Source: Leptodactylus fallax (Eukaryota > Chordata > Amphibia > Anura > Leptodactylidae). Taken from it: a DNA stretch of 64,000 nucleotides. The position numbers were made by a program, and so were the translations under genes. Positions 23,591 to 35,500 of this stretch are shown here, piece by piece. The notes under the pieces were generated by a model that was given only the letters and a program-made list of their open reading frames with translations, searched no databases and was not told the origin of the DNA. The stretch covers positions 62,001-126,000 of the forward strand of contig CAMRHE010001076.1 in the NCBI GenBank assembly GCA_947044405.1, read 5' to 3'. The number at the start of each line of letters is the position of its first letter. Position 1 is the stretch's first letter.

Positions 23591-24626
23591 CTGCACAAGT
23601 CACCACTTCCATTTTGAAAGTCTCTGCAGAACATACGTAAAACACCCTACGTATATGTGTGTACTGTATGTATACTGTAACCCCAGGGCGCAGCGGTGCC
23701 CGGAAAAAGGAGAGTTTACATTACTACGCTCTGAGTGATAAAGTTCACATCTTATGAGTCACATCTAATATCAGGAGAGCGGGCGTCAGCCAATCACAGC
23801 CGCACAGCATTGCACAATGGTTGTGGTATTATATTACATGCAGCGACACAAAAACAGAACGTGATCTTTTTATGCAGTTTAGTATAGTTCGCATATTGCG
23901 GTTGCCCAGTTCTATTCCAGTTTTATTGAAATACCAGCCACAGGAAGGTGAGGGGTTCATAAAACAAAAAGAGCACTGCTTACCTCCCATGTCCTCCATG
24001 CTCTGGCACTCAGTCTCTGCTGCTCCCTGCTGGGGTTTGTTGACAGGGACGAAGCAGGGACCCATTTTTTGGAATCATGAATGTCTACAGGAATATTCAA
24101 ATGTCCGTTTTTTGCTGAATGTTTTTTCATAGCTGTCGCAAAAAGTGACCTGCTCTATCTTTGCCCTTTTTAATGGACATGTGAAGAGACCCATAGACAT
24201 TCATGGGTATTACAATGGCTGTGCGCCCCATTATTCACTATTATGGGAATAAGCCCCTTCAATGGACTAGTATTCCCATTTTTCATGGAAGTTTATGTGG
24301 TGTGAATAAGGCCTAATAAAACACAAGGCTGAAAAATCACAATCAATATTGCAAGACTGAAAGCAAGAAATAGAACTAAAAACTTATCAGACAAGAACCT
24401 GATGTTACCAGATGATTTAAGGACAATGTTTTTAGAACTGCAGCTAAGTCAACATATCTAATCCTATCATGTATAGCACCTAATGCTGAGTGATGGTGTA
24501 TCTAAGCCTATTATGTGTAGCACTGATGGTTGAGCTGCTGAATCCAAGCCTATCATGTGTGATACTGTCTCTTTAGCTCTGTATCTAAGTCTGTATGTTA
24601 ATGATTCTTGAGCTCCTGTATCTTAA

Positions 24627-24925
24627 ACTGCCCATACACATGAGATATTTATCTGCAGATCATTGGCAGATCCAGCGTAGTCTAGTTGCATCTGTTGTTA
24701 ATCTTATGTGCAATGACCACCACAGACATCACACTCTTGTGATATTTTGTCAAATTTAGCAAATGTGCCATACTTGCCAAGTCCCCTGGAATACCTGGGA
24801 GGCTCCCAAAAAAAGTGATAACCTCCCGGACTCCTGGAAGAACAAACGGATCGATCTGCCAAATCTTAGCAAGTATGGCCAAAGGTCTGCAGATAAATAT
24901 TTTATGTATATGGCCAGCTTTAGCC
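24627..24925. mobile_element. MITE with a second MITE nested in it
   Basis: Outer ends aaactgcccatacacatgag and its inverse near 24925 (tatatggccagcttta). Inner element from catacttgccaag to ttagcaagtatgg with CTCCCGGACTCC-type arms. Confidence 0.5.
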
Positions 24926-26369
24926 TATATTACATGGCACTCTTTTTAGAGCAGATGTATCTAAGCCTACCATGTCTGACTTATCCAACCTCCCATGATC
25001 AGTCCTGGTTTCATCTTTAACTCGTGCATCCGCAATGCACAATTGATGCCAGTGAGTATACACCTCGCTATATTGTGTGAGCTGCTGGTTTAGGGGCCCC
25101 AAATGGGTAACCCCAACCCCGTCCATGGCTCCGTGCTGTATATTTTAAAGATGAGTCCTGGACTCGCCTACTGGCGCATGCGCTATGTACAGTTGATACC
25201 AGGGAGTGCACCCCTCGCTTTATTGTGCATACTACTGGTTTAGGGGCCCCAAACCTAGTGACAGGATCCCTTTAATGAAGATCCTGCCTCCTCTCCTGAC
25301 ATGTCTGTTTTAGTAATAATTTGTATCCAACTTGACATTGCAATTCTGAAGCATATTTTTTTTTTTCCTCTGTTATTCCAACTGGAAATTTATGAGTAAA
25401 TTGCTAACGCGATGTTACTAGTTGGTGGCGAGTCCTTACACATTGTGACACTATGTCCAATGAGTGCTGACAGTGCCAGACTTTGTAGGGACACACCCCT
25501 TTGACAAGGAGAACAGAAACACCCAGATGAAAATGTATTCATATATTTTCAGGACTCTCATCATAGTCAGTCGGGTCCGTCGGGCTTTGTATGTGTCCGC
25601 TATTTTAGTTGTTTGTTTGTCCATTGTACTGGTCTAATATATTCTTTGCTAAAATTCCTCCCAATTTTCAAGATCTCCGCTTGCAGTCATTAAATAGGAA
25701 AAAGCTGAAAACCCATCCTGACCTAATCTTGTACTCACAGCAGTGGGTTTGTTACAGTTTTTCAGTGTAGGCAAAAGGGTAAGAACACAAAGCTGAAACA
25801 CCACCCATACACAGTCACGGTCAATGACCACATGATTTGTGGGTAAGACTAAGACTCAGCCATTGGTCTCTGTGGCTGGCTGGGGCTTTGGCTGCGCGCA
25901 GTATCTGGATTGTGAACACAACATTCATTTGTACTGTTACTATAATGTAGCTCACAGAGGGTTTCCTGAGCTGATATACTGTTACAAACCCTCAGCTATG
26001 TGAGCAATACTAGGTCATGTTTATAGATTGTGTTGCAAACAGTACCCTGTTTGCTGTACCTGGTCAGTCACATCCACCCCTGCTTTAATCTTTATCGGTG
26101 CAAGGAAGTAACAGGAAGCTGGACCTGATAAGAATATTCTCCCGTCAGTTTCCTGTACGAGGAAAATTCTGGAGCTAGAGCAGCTAACGCATCTGAATCC
26201 ACTAGATTCCAAGTATGATTAACCCCTTCACCCCACTAGACCACCAAGGATATATCCTGCCCTACTCCACCAAAGATGCTGATGACCACCCATTCTCTAT
26301 CCTAGACCATCAGGAATATTTATTGTCCTAGGCCACCAAGGATGTCAATGTCAACCCCTCCCCTGCTGT

Positions 26370-27150
26370 AGACCACCAGGTATTCTGACATTAACCCTTC
26401 CCCTGACCTAGACCACCAGGTATGCTGACATTAACCCCTCCCCTCCCCTAGACCACCAGGTATGCTGACTTTACCCCCTCCCCTAGACCACCAGGTATGC
26501 TGATATTAACCCCTCCCCTGCCCTAGACCACCAGGTATGCTGACTTTACCCCCTCCCCTGCTCTAGACCACCAGGTATGCTGACATTAACCCCTCCCGTG
26601 CTGTAGACCACCAGGTATTCTGACTTTAACCCCTCCCCTGCCCTACACCACCAGGTATGCTAACATTAACCCCTCCCCTAGACCACCAGGTATGCTGACT
26701 TTAACCCCTCCCCTGCCCTACACCACCAGGTATGCTGACATTAACCCCTCCCCTAGACCACCAGGTATGCTGACATTAACCCCTCCCCTGCCCTACACCA
26801 CCAGGTATGCTGACATTAACCCCTCCCCTAGACCACCAGGTATGCTGACATTAACCCCCCCCTGCCCTACACCACCAGGTATGCTGACATTAACCCCTCC
26901 CCTAGACCACCAGGTATGCTGACATTAACCCCTCCCCTGCCCTACACCACCAGGTATGCTGACATTAACCCCTCCCCTAGACCACCAGGTATGCTGACAT
27001 TAACCCCTCCCCTGCCCTACACCACCAGGTATGCTGACATTAACCCCTCCCCTAGACCACCAGGTATGCTGACATTAACCCCTCCCCTAGACCACCAGGT
27101 ATGCTGAATGTAACCCCTCCCCTAGACCACCAGGTATGCTGACATTAACC
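26370..27150 (+). repeat. CT-rich minisatellite
   Basis: Alternating units accaccaggtatgctgacat plus taacccctccccta or its longer form with tgccctac, about 21 copies. Confidence 0.9.
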
Positions 27151-28735
27151 GCCCTTTACTGCCCTAGACCTCCCAGGATTCAGGCATTCATGACTTCAAT
27201 ATACTAGGCTATCAGGCATGTTGACTTTGACCCTTTCAGTATGTAAACCACTAGGGAAACTGGCAATACCCCCTTAATTGTCCTAGACCACTATCAGACC
27301 GAAATGGGACCTGGGAACATTGTACAGTGTGGGACCTGGGTGTATTATATTGTATGGGACCTGGGGACATTATACAGTGTGGGAACTGGTGAGCATAATA
27401 CTGTGTGAGGAGCTCTAAGAAGAGCGTTATACTTTGTGGGGGGCACTAAGAGATCAGTATACTGTGTGTGTGTGGGGGGGGGAGCTTTACCTGCATTGTA
27501 CCCCCATAGCAATATTTGGTAAATTTAAGAATGAAAGGTATTTGCCAGAACCCATGTCCCTAAAACCACCCCACTTTTACATGCTAATAATTTTTGTAGT
27601 AAATGACCATTTTTATTTTTAGACAGTTTTGGTAAATGAGGTCCTAAAACTTTTGATTCCCCAAAATTATTAATTTATTACATAAACACAAATTCTGTTT
27701 TATTTTCATTTACATTCAGATTTTTATAAACAAAATTGAAAAAAGTGAATCGTAAACACCCACATTTATATACATACAGTAATGAGACATATTTCATTGG
27801 TCATCACCACAGATATACTGATTTTTGTCAAGAATACTTGCCCCCTTCCTTATCTGTGGCGCTAACCTTAGACGTTACATGTACAGTTCACGGAACATGA
27901 AAATAAGACACAAAAAAATACAAAAACATTCAAAAAGCTGAATAAGAAATGCAACTTAGGTCACCTATTCCTTCCCTTAAAATGTGGACACCCAGTGTGT
28001 AGAATTGGACACCCAAGGTGTCATTGATCAAAGTGTAAGTCTCTTTTGCCTATAGCGACCACCATTCAACACTTCAATTCAATGAAAGTTGAATTCTGAT
28101 TGGTTGCCATGAGCAACAGGTCACAGACTTCCTTCATATAGAACAAAATACATACATACAGTATACAATTTTGTGCAGGGTGAAGATATATTGGACGCTA
28201 TAAAATGTGACATATTATTTTAATATCACGAAATACAAAAAAGTGCTTAAAGGGAAACTCCAGTAAAACTTCTTCAGGCTCCCTAGGGGTTAAATTACTC
28301 AATGCCATTAACTGTGACCAGTGTCTTATACATCTTCATCCACCTTCATTATAAGTATCACTGGTATTCTTCCCAAGAAAGAGCAAGATGGTAATTGGAG
28401 CCTTTTTGGGGAGTTTTTTAATAGTACACATCTAGAAGAGGCAGGGAGTGGATCAGGCAGGCAATTTCACATCTCCCTGCTAAAGTTTTTCTATAATGGG
28501 TGATCATTATAGCAAAACTGTAATAAGCTACATATAAATAAAATAAATACATAAGTTACAAAATTATTTAACGAAAATTTTCAGAGTACAACAGCAGCAA
28601 AACCAAAATTTCTATCTAAACTTGAGAGATTGTACTTTAAAGCCTTCCCATTGCATACACACAGCGGAGGAAGCCATTTTGTGAGTTTTAGTATGGCGTA
28701 TACTAGATACTTACTTTAATACATTACGCCATTTT
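27150..28735. other. Spacer, nothing recognised
   Basis: Mostly AT-rich; short GGGACCTGG recurrences at 27300-27400 only. Confidence 0.35.
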
Positions 28736-28739
28736 GAGT

Positions 28740-30010
28740 AAACTAATGGTGGACAAGCATATGACTTCTTCTCTAGTGCACTCCCAGGTTGTGCACACAG
28801 TGAAATGTTTCTGTCTTCCCAGTAGCTACAGAGGAAGAAGCCATTTCTTGAGAAAAATCAATAGTCTACTAATAATCAGGCAGCCATTTTGTAGTCTAAG
28901 GAAGTCTTTAACCACCCTTGACAAAAAAAACCTTCTGATTTTTAATGTATTTATTCATTATTTATCTGCCAACAATCAGCTTTATCTTTTTTCTTGAAAT
29001 AATGTGCCCAGAGCATTTTATATGCCGCCATTTTAGCACATTAATGCTAGACAGTCTTTATAGAAGCAGCATTGTTCTACTTGACTTCTTCTCTAGTGCA
29101 CTTCCTTTAAGTGCACCCAGAGAAATAACACAATATCCAAAATCTTTATCATCTTCACATTATTTACAAAAGAAGAAGCCATATTGTGAGAACAAAGTCA
29201 ATAAGCTACTAATTCCACAGCCATTTTGTAGACTATTTTGAGAAGTATCTATGACCAGACTGAATGAGAAGATGCCTAACAAACAGGTGCTATTTTATAT
29301 TACTTTCGTGTACAGATTTCGTATAGACAGAATTTGCCGTGGATGGATTCTTCTCTAGTGTACTTCCAGAAAGTGCACACAAGAAAATAACAGAAGATAT
29401 CTGAAATCTTTAAAACTTCCCGTTACTTACAGAGGAAGAAGACAACAAAAAATAGTCAAGAGTCTACTGCCAGTGCAATAACCATAAACAAGTGTAGGCA
29501 TCCATTTTGTAAACTCTGACCCTTAAGAAGTTTCTATTTTTTTCTTATGAATAAATTAGTAATGGCGGCCATATTCATTCCTATAATTATTTTCTTGAAA
29601 TAATATCCAATATCTTTACTGACCATAGTGAATAAGCATTGATCGTTGATATTGTGAATACTGCACAGCTGCCATTGAAGCTTCTCTAGTACATTCCAGG
29701 TTGGTACAGACTAGGAAGTAATCCAAGACAGACAAATGTTTTTTCCCGATTTAAAGGGTGGTAGGTTCTCCTTATAGACTAAACATCTCTATATGATAGT
29801 TACCTCCTTCATATGTACCTGAATATTGTTCCTTTTTTGGCAATATAGGTATTATATATTGGTTAACACTGCACATCCCTCATTGAAGCTTCTTCTCTAG
29901 TGCACCCCAAGTCAGTACAGACTGGGAAATAATGCAAAATAAACAAAATTTTGCTTGATTTATTGGGTGGTAGGTTCTATTTAAAGACTAAACTTTTCTA
30001 GATGATAGTC
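28740..30010 (+). repeat. Divergent ~200-330-bp tandem repeat
   Basis: The anchor cttcttctctagtgca (or close forms) recurs at about 28763, 29085, 29347, 29682 and 29888, with gaagaagcca and agccattttgtag at matching offsets. Not coding. It lies 2.2 kb past the gene A stop. Confidence 0.65.
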
Positions 30011-30787
30011 ACCCTTTATATTGCTCTTCTTTAGCAATATAGTTATTTTATATATATATTTCTTGTTATTATTTTATATTAAAATATATATATTTTAACA
30101 AAAACGCACTTAGCTTGGAGTAATTAGATAGCAACAACTTATATGACTGAAAGCTTAGGTTTCAGTGTAATTTGGTGGTCACCCGGGAGGGGACTTCCTA
30201 TTGCCTTAAGAATGATTTAGGCACAGTAATGTGACCGCTTAGGCCTTGTAAACATTCATTGCTCAGTGTTGTTGTGTTCATCGTACACATTGCAGAATTG
30301 CTACATGTAAAAATTTTTGTGCAGCCCCATAATGGACAGTCTACACTGTCATAAATCTTTTGTTTGGCTGTCTCCATTTTCTGTGTGAATGAAGGGAGTA
30401 CCTTAAAGGCACAGTACACCTTGTACAGTAGCAATATACTACAGAACACTCTTACAGTACAAGCAGTGGTTGATCATTAGGAAGATGAAGATTCTTACAG
30501 AAATACCAACAAACGGAATAGATATTTGTTCATTCCACATGCTTCCTTTCAACGTTTCGCAGATTCCGCAAGAAATCTGGAAAATATAAACTTCAAAATT
30601 AAAGGGGAAATTCCACCTTAATACAGTAGCCAGTATCAATGGACAGTACTACAAAGCCATTTCCAGTAATGTAAATTTCTGGGCAGTGCCAGAGGGGCTT
30701 TGGAGATTCTGCAGAGCACCACTTCTACCAGGAGAACAGCTATACGGTATGTAGAGGTAGCAGTCACACTAGGGCCCTGGTGCTTAA

Positions 30788-31112
30788 AGGGAGTTGTCAC
30801 CAGGATCCAGCATAGCAACCCAGCCCTGCACATAGATAAGTTAGGACCCCCTGAATCAGACTGTGTTTTCCCCTTGTGAATCGCTGCCTCCGTTGCTGAG
30901 ATATTGCGGCTTTTGTCAAGTTGCAAATGAGCTCTGTGGAGCTGCCATTACTCCAGAGAGGTAAGAGCTCATTTGCATATTGACAAAAACAACAATATCT
31001 CTTCAAAAGGGGCATCGATTCACAAGGGGAAAACACAGTCTAAATCAGGTGATCCTAACTCATCTATGTGCAGGGCTGGGTTGCTATGCTGGGGTCTGGT
31101 GACACACTCCCT
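30788..31112. mobile_element. TTAA MITE family 'GTGTCACC', copy 1
   Basis: TTAA-AGGGAGTTGTCACC to GGTGACACACTCCCT-TTAA. Long palindromic body with gaatcgctgcctccgttgct and its inverse. This copy lacks the end amplification seen in copies 2 and 3. Confidence 0.8.
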
Positions 31113-31119
31113 TTAAGGG

Positions 31120-32217
31120 GGACAAAAGACCATATGCCACATAAACATACACCAGTATTGTGAATGGCATATGACATAGGTTATGCAGTGGGGTCCAAGT
31201 TAGACCTCTGATTTCTATAGCTAAATGGTGGAGGTTTCCCCTTTAATATTTTTGTGTAGTATGATATCAGTGCCGTATATAATTTTTCCTATATTCACTA
31301 AACCATACAATTCATCGAAAGTGTGATATATATCTATATTATAACATAATAGCACCATTACAAAACTTGTACTTACAGGGTGCTACTTTTGGTATCAAGT
31401 TTGCATACATGACTTCACTCACAGTGAAGTTTCGGGCCGGTGCTGATCACAAAATTAACCAAAAGTGGTATTGCATAATTCATTGTAGTATCCCTGCCAT
31501 ACAGATATTTATAGCTATTTTTAAATATGTGTTTCCCTTTAAGCTCTGAATTTTTTTTTAAAAAAACAACAAAGACAAAACTGTAAAAAAGTACTATACA
31601 AAAAATGTCAATGGCATCAAGAATACAAAAAAATGTACTAAACAACATTTGTTACGCAAAAACATCCTTAGAATACATGTAAAGCCAAAGCCTCTTTGTG
31701 TTTCCCTTTGTCATTATCCTGTGTATTGACTTCTACTGCCATCTATGTAACCAGGTAACAATTCACATTAAAGTGGCAAAAATGATAAGTAAAGGGTTAG
31801 ATAAGCAGGGGTGGGGCGTGATACAGCTGCTCATGGGCAGAACCCTGGAAATCTGTGATCAAGTTATCAGCCCCATAACTTACATGCCGTGAAGCTCAGT
31901 GTTATATCGCTCAAGCACCGCGCAAAAAGACTACGAGATCTGGTGCAGGACCAGTTACCCGCTTCTGATCTTTTTCCTGGAGGCTACATCATAGTCAGTT
32001 GCAACCCTGGGCCTGATGTGCCATTAAAAAAAGGAGGCGCTTAGAATAAAAAAGCCCTTTGTTCCAGCCATGATAAGATGGTGGGTGAAGTTAAGCAAAG
32101 AAACCATATTTATGTACCAATTTTTGCCTACGCAAGCGACCAACCATGTTGAGTTAAGCCAAGGAACATTGAGGTTTCCTGGTCAATCATACCAGAGATC
32201 TAAAAACCTGATTTTTG
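31120..32217 (-). other. 3' flank of gene A (probable 3' UTR)
   Basis: Follows the gene A stop. The nearest minus-strand ATTAAA is at about 31243; no transcript end can be fixed. Confidence 0.35.
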
Positions 32218-32504
32218 CTAATTCATAGGAATATTTTTACTTCTTAAGCTATTTATGATATTTTCGCAGCATCCCCCTAGGTCCATATCCTTTAGCTCCT
32301 TAAGCACGGCTTTCATAGAGGCCTGTGTTCCCTTTTGAATCCTCCATTGACTAAGTAACTTATAGTTTTGTTCTTTACAGTTATTATGGTTATCCCATAT
32401 TGTTTGATTTTGTGCAGCTTTATGGAGGTGCAGCTTTCGGACAAGCTCCAGGATGCTGTCCGGACGAACGTTGTCAATGACAGTGTAGAAAAAAACATCC
32501 CACT
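32218..32504 (-). CDS. Gene A exon 14: death domain and stop
   Basis: 287 bp, phase 1 to stop. Encodes WDVFFYTVIDNVRPDSILEL, then a six-helix death-domain pattern with EQNYKLLSQWRIQKGTQAS and a C-terminal NIINSLR. Death domains of this type bind the adaptor FADD. The stop is TAA or TGA-type at the low end of the exon; no polyadenylation site was assigned downstream. Confidence 0.88.
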
Positions 32505-35500
32505 CTGAAAAAGACAAACACACAAACTGTGGATTAAAAAACAAACAAATATCTTTTTGGTTTGATATTTTTGTAGATATAGTTATGGCTTAAAGGGGGC
32601 CTTTCTTCACCTCCACCAAATCCTACTATTTGTATCCTTTAATAGGCGCAACTTCACTGACTCTGGTGCAGTTGGAATTTTTTTCTCTAGCCCTCACCGT
32701 TCCTGAGCAATCACTTCTGTTAGTCTCAGCATCCAATATCCTAATCACGCTCCCTACTGTTATGTGGGCGGTCCCTGACTATGTGCTCCAACACAAGACC
32801 GCCCACCTCACAGTAGTGAGCCATATTAGCTTATTTGATGCTGAAACTGATAGCACTGATTGCTCGGGAACGGTGGGGGCTAGAGAAAAAATTCCAACTG
32901 TGCCAGATTCAATGGAACGGAGCAAAGAGTTGGGAGTTGGTGGGGGCTGGTTCATTCTGGCCCATAAGCAAAATTATAAAGTTATAATATTATCTCATTT
33001 CTCTGAGCTTAGAATCGGTTGTCATAGTCATGCTCTAGCTAAGTCCCACCCAGGAAGGGAAAGTTTTGAAGGTGCTAGGTGAAAATGATGCATCATGGGA
33101 GCTAACTAATATAATAAATAAATACATAATATCTCTACAAATTTCAAGCCCAACTTTTAGCTTCATCCTACAAGGGTGTGATCGATGTGTAGGATTCTTA
33201 AGGCGGATGTCCACTTTGTTGAACCCCATTCCAGATTGTCACAGTTTGTCCACTAAGGTCAAGGGATGTGAATGCCCTTATGGGACCCTCCTGAGATCTA
33301 GCTGGAGGGGTCATGCGGCAGTACTGGTTCTCTCCTCCCCTGCTCTCTGGCCTAAGCAATTGCTGGCTCCTTGGTGGACACTGGGGTGAGAACCCAGGTG
33401 GACGCCAGGAGCAAGATGGGTCTCTCTTAACTTCGGTGAAAAGGAACTACAGTTGGCTCAGAGAATTGGGAGGTCCAGGGCCTTTCTCTCTTTAGAGAGG
33501 GCTTGCCAAGGACTGCAACCTTGTGCACTTTTTGTGTGGCACTTCCTCATGTTTTTTTGCACATTGGTAAGAGAAAGCACAATCTTTTAAAAAAAAAAAA
33601 AAATAGGGAAAATGGAGTTCATAGAGGAGAAGACTACAATAAAGATTCCCCTCTGAGCTGCTATCACATACCTAACAGGCCACTCAATGAACGTCATCAA
33701 TGTTGGACTGGCCCACCAGAGAACCAGAGGATCCTTGGTGGGCCCAGGCTCTAACAAAATAATGGTCCAGGAAAAGACACACAAATTTGAAGGGCACAGA
33801 GGTATATTTCCTAGGGGTTGGAGGGTGGACCCCCAGAATCATTTTATTTGGTGGAACAAAGGAACCTCAGTCTGACACTGGATGCCAAGAACAGAAAGCA
33901 ACTGGACACCCCGTGATCAATTCATATCCGGAATAGAAAACCCCTTTAAGAAGCTTACATGAATACAAACACTAGTACGATCCATCCTATACTTACGCTG
34001 ATCACACGGTTGGGGCAGGTTACATTCTTTACAGATCTGCAAAAAAAATACAAAAATGGCAGTGACAAATAATAATGAATTGTAGATATCTCTCAGGGTA
34101 TGTTCACACAATGTCTTCAATGAGAGTCAGTGACGGATGCTTCTTTTTCCAGACTCGTGCTATTTTTTCACTAAAAACACTGCCGAAAACAGGGCTGGTG
34201 GCCGCCCACTGATCAACCCCACTGATCAACCCCATTGAATTGGGATAACTGACGTGAACACCCAGAAGCAGCGACAGAAACCCAAGGATCTGTATTGGAT
34301 CTTTGCCACAGGCTGCATGGCAGAAATATATATCCGGTATATTATTGTCATGTGAACATACCCTTAGGGTTATATCCACACACTGCTGCAACACGGTTTA
34401 GGGCAGTGAATTAACTATAACCTGTGTTGTGAAACTGTAACTCCCAGCATTAATAGATTTTTCGAGCCAAGTGGCCTCAAAAGGAAAGGGGATGCACTTT
34501 TTTTTTTTTTTTTTTTTTACATCATGGACAATCCGAGTGGTAAATAAGTTGTTTGCATGAAATCTTAGGATATGTTTCAATTTTGGACAAAAATTTCAAA
34601 TCACATGCTGATTTGCCTTCTTATTTTATTTTCCACCGCTTTTTATTTTTTTACAAAAAGACATGTCACTTTTTCCCCCTGTAGTGCAGATTTGAGGCAT
34701 GGAATCGGCACCAAAATCAGCACAAAAAACAATGTAAGGCCGGGCCCCACGTGGCAGAAACTCTGTGACACAAAAAGCAGCGTTTTACAGTCCCTACAAA
34801 GTGATTAGGATTCTAGCAAATCTCATCCGCACATAGCAGAAAAATACGCGCAGCGGAAATGTTGATATGTGCAAAACCGTCGCATTTTTGGAAATCACAG
34901 CTTGTCAATTATACCCATGGAAACACCCGCAGTGAAACGCGCTGCGGGAAAAATCACGATCGGTTTCCGCCACGTTTTATTCCACAACACTTTTTTGCTG
35001 CGCCCGCTACGTGGGGCCTTAGCCTCAGTATAACACATATTGGTGAATATATAACTTACTTTTCCCAGCTGGGGGCTTTCCTCATCCTCCTCATCCTCCA
35101 CATCATTCCTATCACCTCCACGTTGTTGACACTCTTCCATCTTGTCCTCCCTGAAGTCACTCTGAGCTGCGGGTACAGCGGGCACTGCCTGCTGATTCAT
35201 GTCAATTGCAATGTTCCTGGGTTCCTGGAAAGGTGAAAAACATATAAAGGATATCAGGACAGTCCATTCAGATGGTGGAACGGACCTCTTTTCATGAGAA
35301 TTGGGAGTCCCAGTGGTTGGACCGCCGCTGATCTGGCAGTTATCCCCTATCCCAGGGGTGTCAAACTCATTTTCACCGGGGGCCACTTCAGCCTCACGGG
35401 GTACCTTGAAAGGCCAAGATTATTTTACACATGTATAAAAGTAACTTCTCCTTAACAGATAAGCGAGCTATTAAGGAGTAGTTACATTTGTACATTACTA

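Noticed and set aside
26692..27107. Pro/Thr-rich plus-strand frames
   Set aside because: Translation of the CT-rich minisatellite.
34895..34990. Possible extra exons in ORFs near the CCCCACGT-type MITEs
   Set aside because: The open stretches recur in all three copies of the MITE and have no fitting splice sites.
34895..35386. 163-codon minus-strand frame as one protein
   Set aside because: Only 35224-35060 is exon 12 of gene A; the rest runs into a MITE and intron.
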